Source of the DNA: Firmicutes bacterium UBA4981
Lineage (GTDB): Bacteria; Bacillota; SHA-98; UBA4971
Direction of reading: 5' to 3'
Length of the DNA stretch: 6,401 bases
NCBI GenBank assembly: GCA_002398515.1
Contig: DGZL01000032.1
Coordinates: 1 to 6,401 of the forward strand
In this document: piece by piece, positions 6,092 through 6,401 of the stretch
Layout: each line of letters starts with the position of its first letter
Position numbering within the stretch: the first letter of the stretch is position 1
The notes under the pieces: generated by a model
The model's input: only the letters and a program-made list of their open reading frames with translations
Told to the model about the DNA's origin: nothing
Database searches by the model: none
Made by a program: the position numbers and the translations under genes

Positions 6092-6135
6092 GGTGGTCGA
6101 GTTTCGACCACCAAAGGCCCGATCGGTGGTCGAAA
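6092..6135 (+). other. Two overlapping, mutually exclusive hairpins
   Basis: The central arm TTTCGACCACC (6102-6112) can pair upstream, as GGTGGTCGA-GTT-TCGACCACC (6092-6112, 9 bp, 3-base loop). It can also pair downstream with GGTGGTCGAAA (6125-6135, 11 bp, 12-base loop). Both stems are perfect. On either strand only one can form at a time. Confidence 0.7.
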
Positions 6136-6201
6136 ATAGTACACGACTTCCGATTATGAGGTGATATTGCCATCTGGCCACCACCTGTTACAGATTTGTC
6201 C

Positions 6202-6231
6202 TTGACATACATACTATGGAAATGTGATAAT
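6202..6231 (+). promoter_or_regulatory. Strong sigma-A type promoter for a gene beyond the window
   Basis: TTGACA (6202-6207, perfect) is separated by 18 bases from GATAAT (6226-6231, five of six), which carries an extended -10 TGT at 6223-6225. The expected start is near 6238. Nothing coding follows for at least 140 bases, so the transcript has a long leader that leaves the window. Confidence 0.7.
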
Positions 6232-6401
6232 ATTTATGTCTATCCTACAACGTTATAGTCCACTATGTTTGCCTGTGCTTTCTTGCACTGGCTTCTTGCT
6301 ATTGATGTCTTATCGGCTGCAAATACGTTCGAGAGCTCTAGTGTAAGCACGTTGAATGAAGTTTCGATTCTATTGAGGAGCAGTGCCGTTCGGTGGTAAC
6401 C
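6232..6401 (+). other. Untranslated leader after the promoter, running off the window
   Basis: No ORF of note is present. Small hairpins include ATAGT-CC-ACTAT (6255-6266) and GCC-T-GTGC/GCAC-T-GGC (6271-6292, one T-T mismatch). Near the end GAGGAG (6375-6380) precedes a GTG at 6383, which is too close for a normal start. The last bases, TTCGGTGGTAACC, loosely resemble a T-box core (GGTGGnACC), but the window ends before this can be judged. Confidence 0.4.

Larger units (their letters stand above)
5979..6145 (+). repeat. Palindromic intergenic repeat cluster built on GGTGGTCGA
   Basis: Two 27-bp direct copies at 5981-6007 and 6119-6145 (138 bp apart) agree at 22 of 27 bases. They share TCGGTGGTCGAAAA exactly and the closing CACG. 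A third direct GGTGGTCGA lies at 6092-6100 and an inverted copy TCGACCACC at 6104-6112. The cluster also contains an unrelated 8-bp hairpin (6028-6048). No transposase or long terminal inverted repeats are present in the window, so it looks like a BIME/REP- or MITE-like non-coding element. The 138-bp spacing is a multiple of three, which creates a false repeated protein motif (GGRK) in a shadow reading frame. Confidence 0.6.

Noticed and set aside
5912..6184. Several overlapping ORFs on both strands with repeated GGRK or FSTTDR motifs
   Set aside because: The protein repeats simply translate the DNA repeat, whose 138-bp spacing keeps the frame. There is no binding site or recognisable domain, and the frames overlap hairpins and a terminator.

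Overview
The window most resembles chromosomal DNA of a bacterium of the Bacillota (clostridial or thermophilic Firmicute type) with medium GC content. This rests on the tight murI-rph-rdgB gene order known from that group, strong GGAGG-type ribosome binding sites, a tRNA gene with an encoded CCA end, and Rho-independent terminator structure. The lineage is an inference; no rRNA or unique marker is present.

Layout: (1) 1-2233, plus strand, is a housekeeping cluster: the 3' part of glutamate racemase (murI, start lies before the window), RNase PH (rph) and the XTP/dITP pyrophosphatase (rdgB). They serve peptidoglycan precursor supply, tRNA 3'-end trimming and nucleotide-pool cleaning. (2) 2234-2396 is a short gap between convergent genes that carries three degenerate 29-bp direct repeats at a 48-49-bp period. 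(3) 2397-3473, minus strand, encodes a ten-helix EamA/DMT-family transporter with an unusually long basic/proline/glutamine-rich loop. (4) 3668-3826 is a tRNA-Pro(TGG) gene with a near-consensus sigma-A promoter. (5) 4129-5664 encodes a secreted or surface 5'-nucleotidase/UDP-sugar hydrolase-type metallophosphoesterase, preceded by a possible 25-codon upstream ORF that overlaps its start.

(6) 5665-6401 has no convincing protein gene but is dense in structure. From about 5723 to 5947 there is a set of nested and mutually exclusive RNA helices ending in a strong intrinsic terminator. A six-codon ORF with a good ribosome binding site runs into that terminator hairpin. Next, 5979-6145 holds a palindromic repeat cluster built on GGTGGTCGA, with two hairpins that compete for one arm. 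A strong promoter at 6202-6231 then drives an untranslated leader that leaves the window.

The protein genes are ordinary. The part worth a second look is 5720-6401, which reads as a structured RNA or attenuator-like unit plus an intergenic repeat element. I could not assign it to an RNA family that I recognise, and no claim of a new system can be made from sequence inspection alone.
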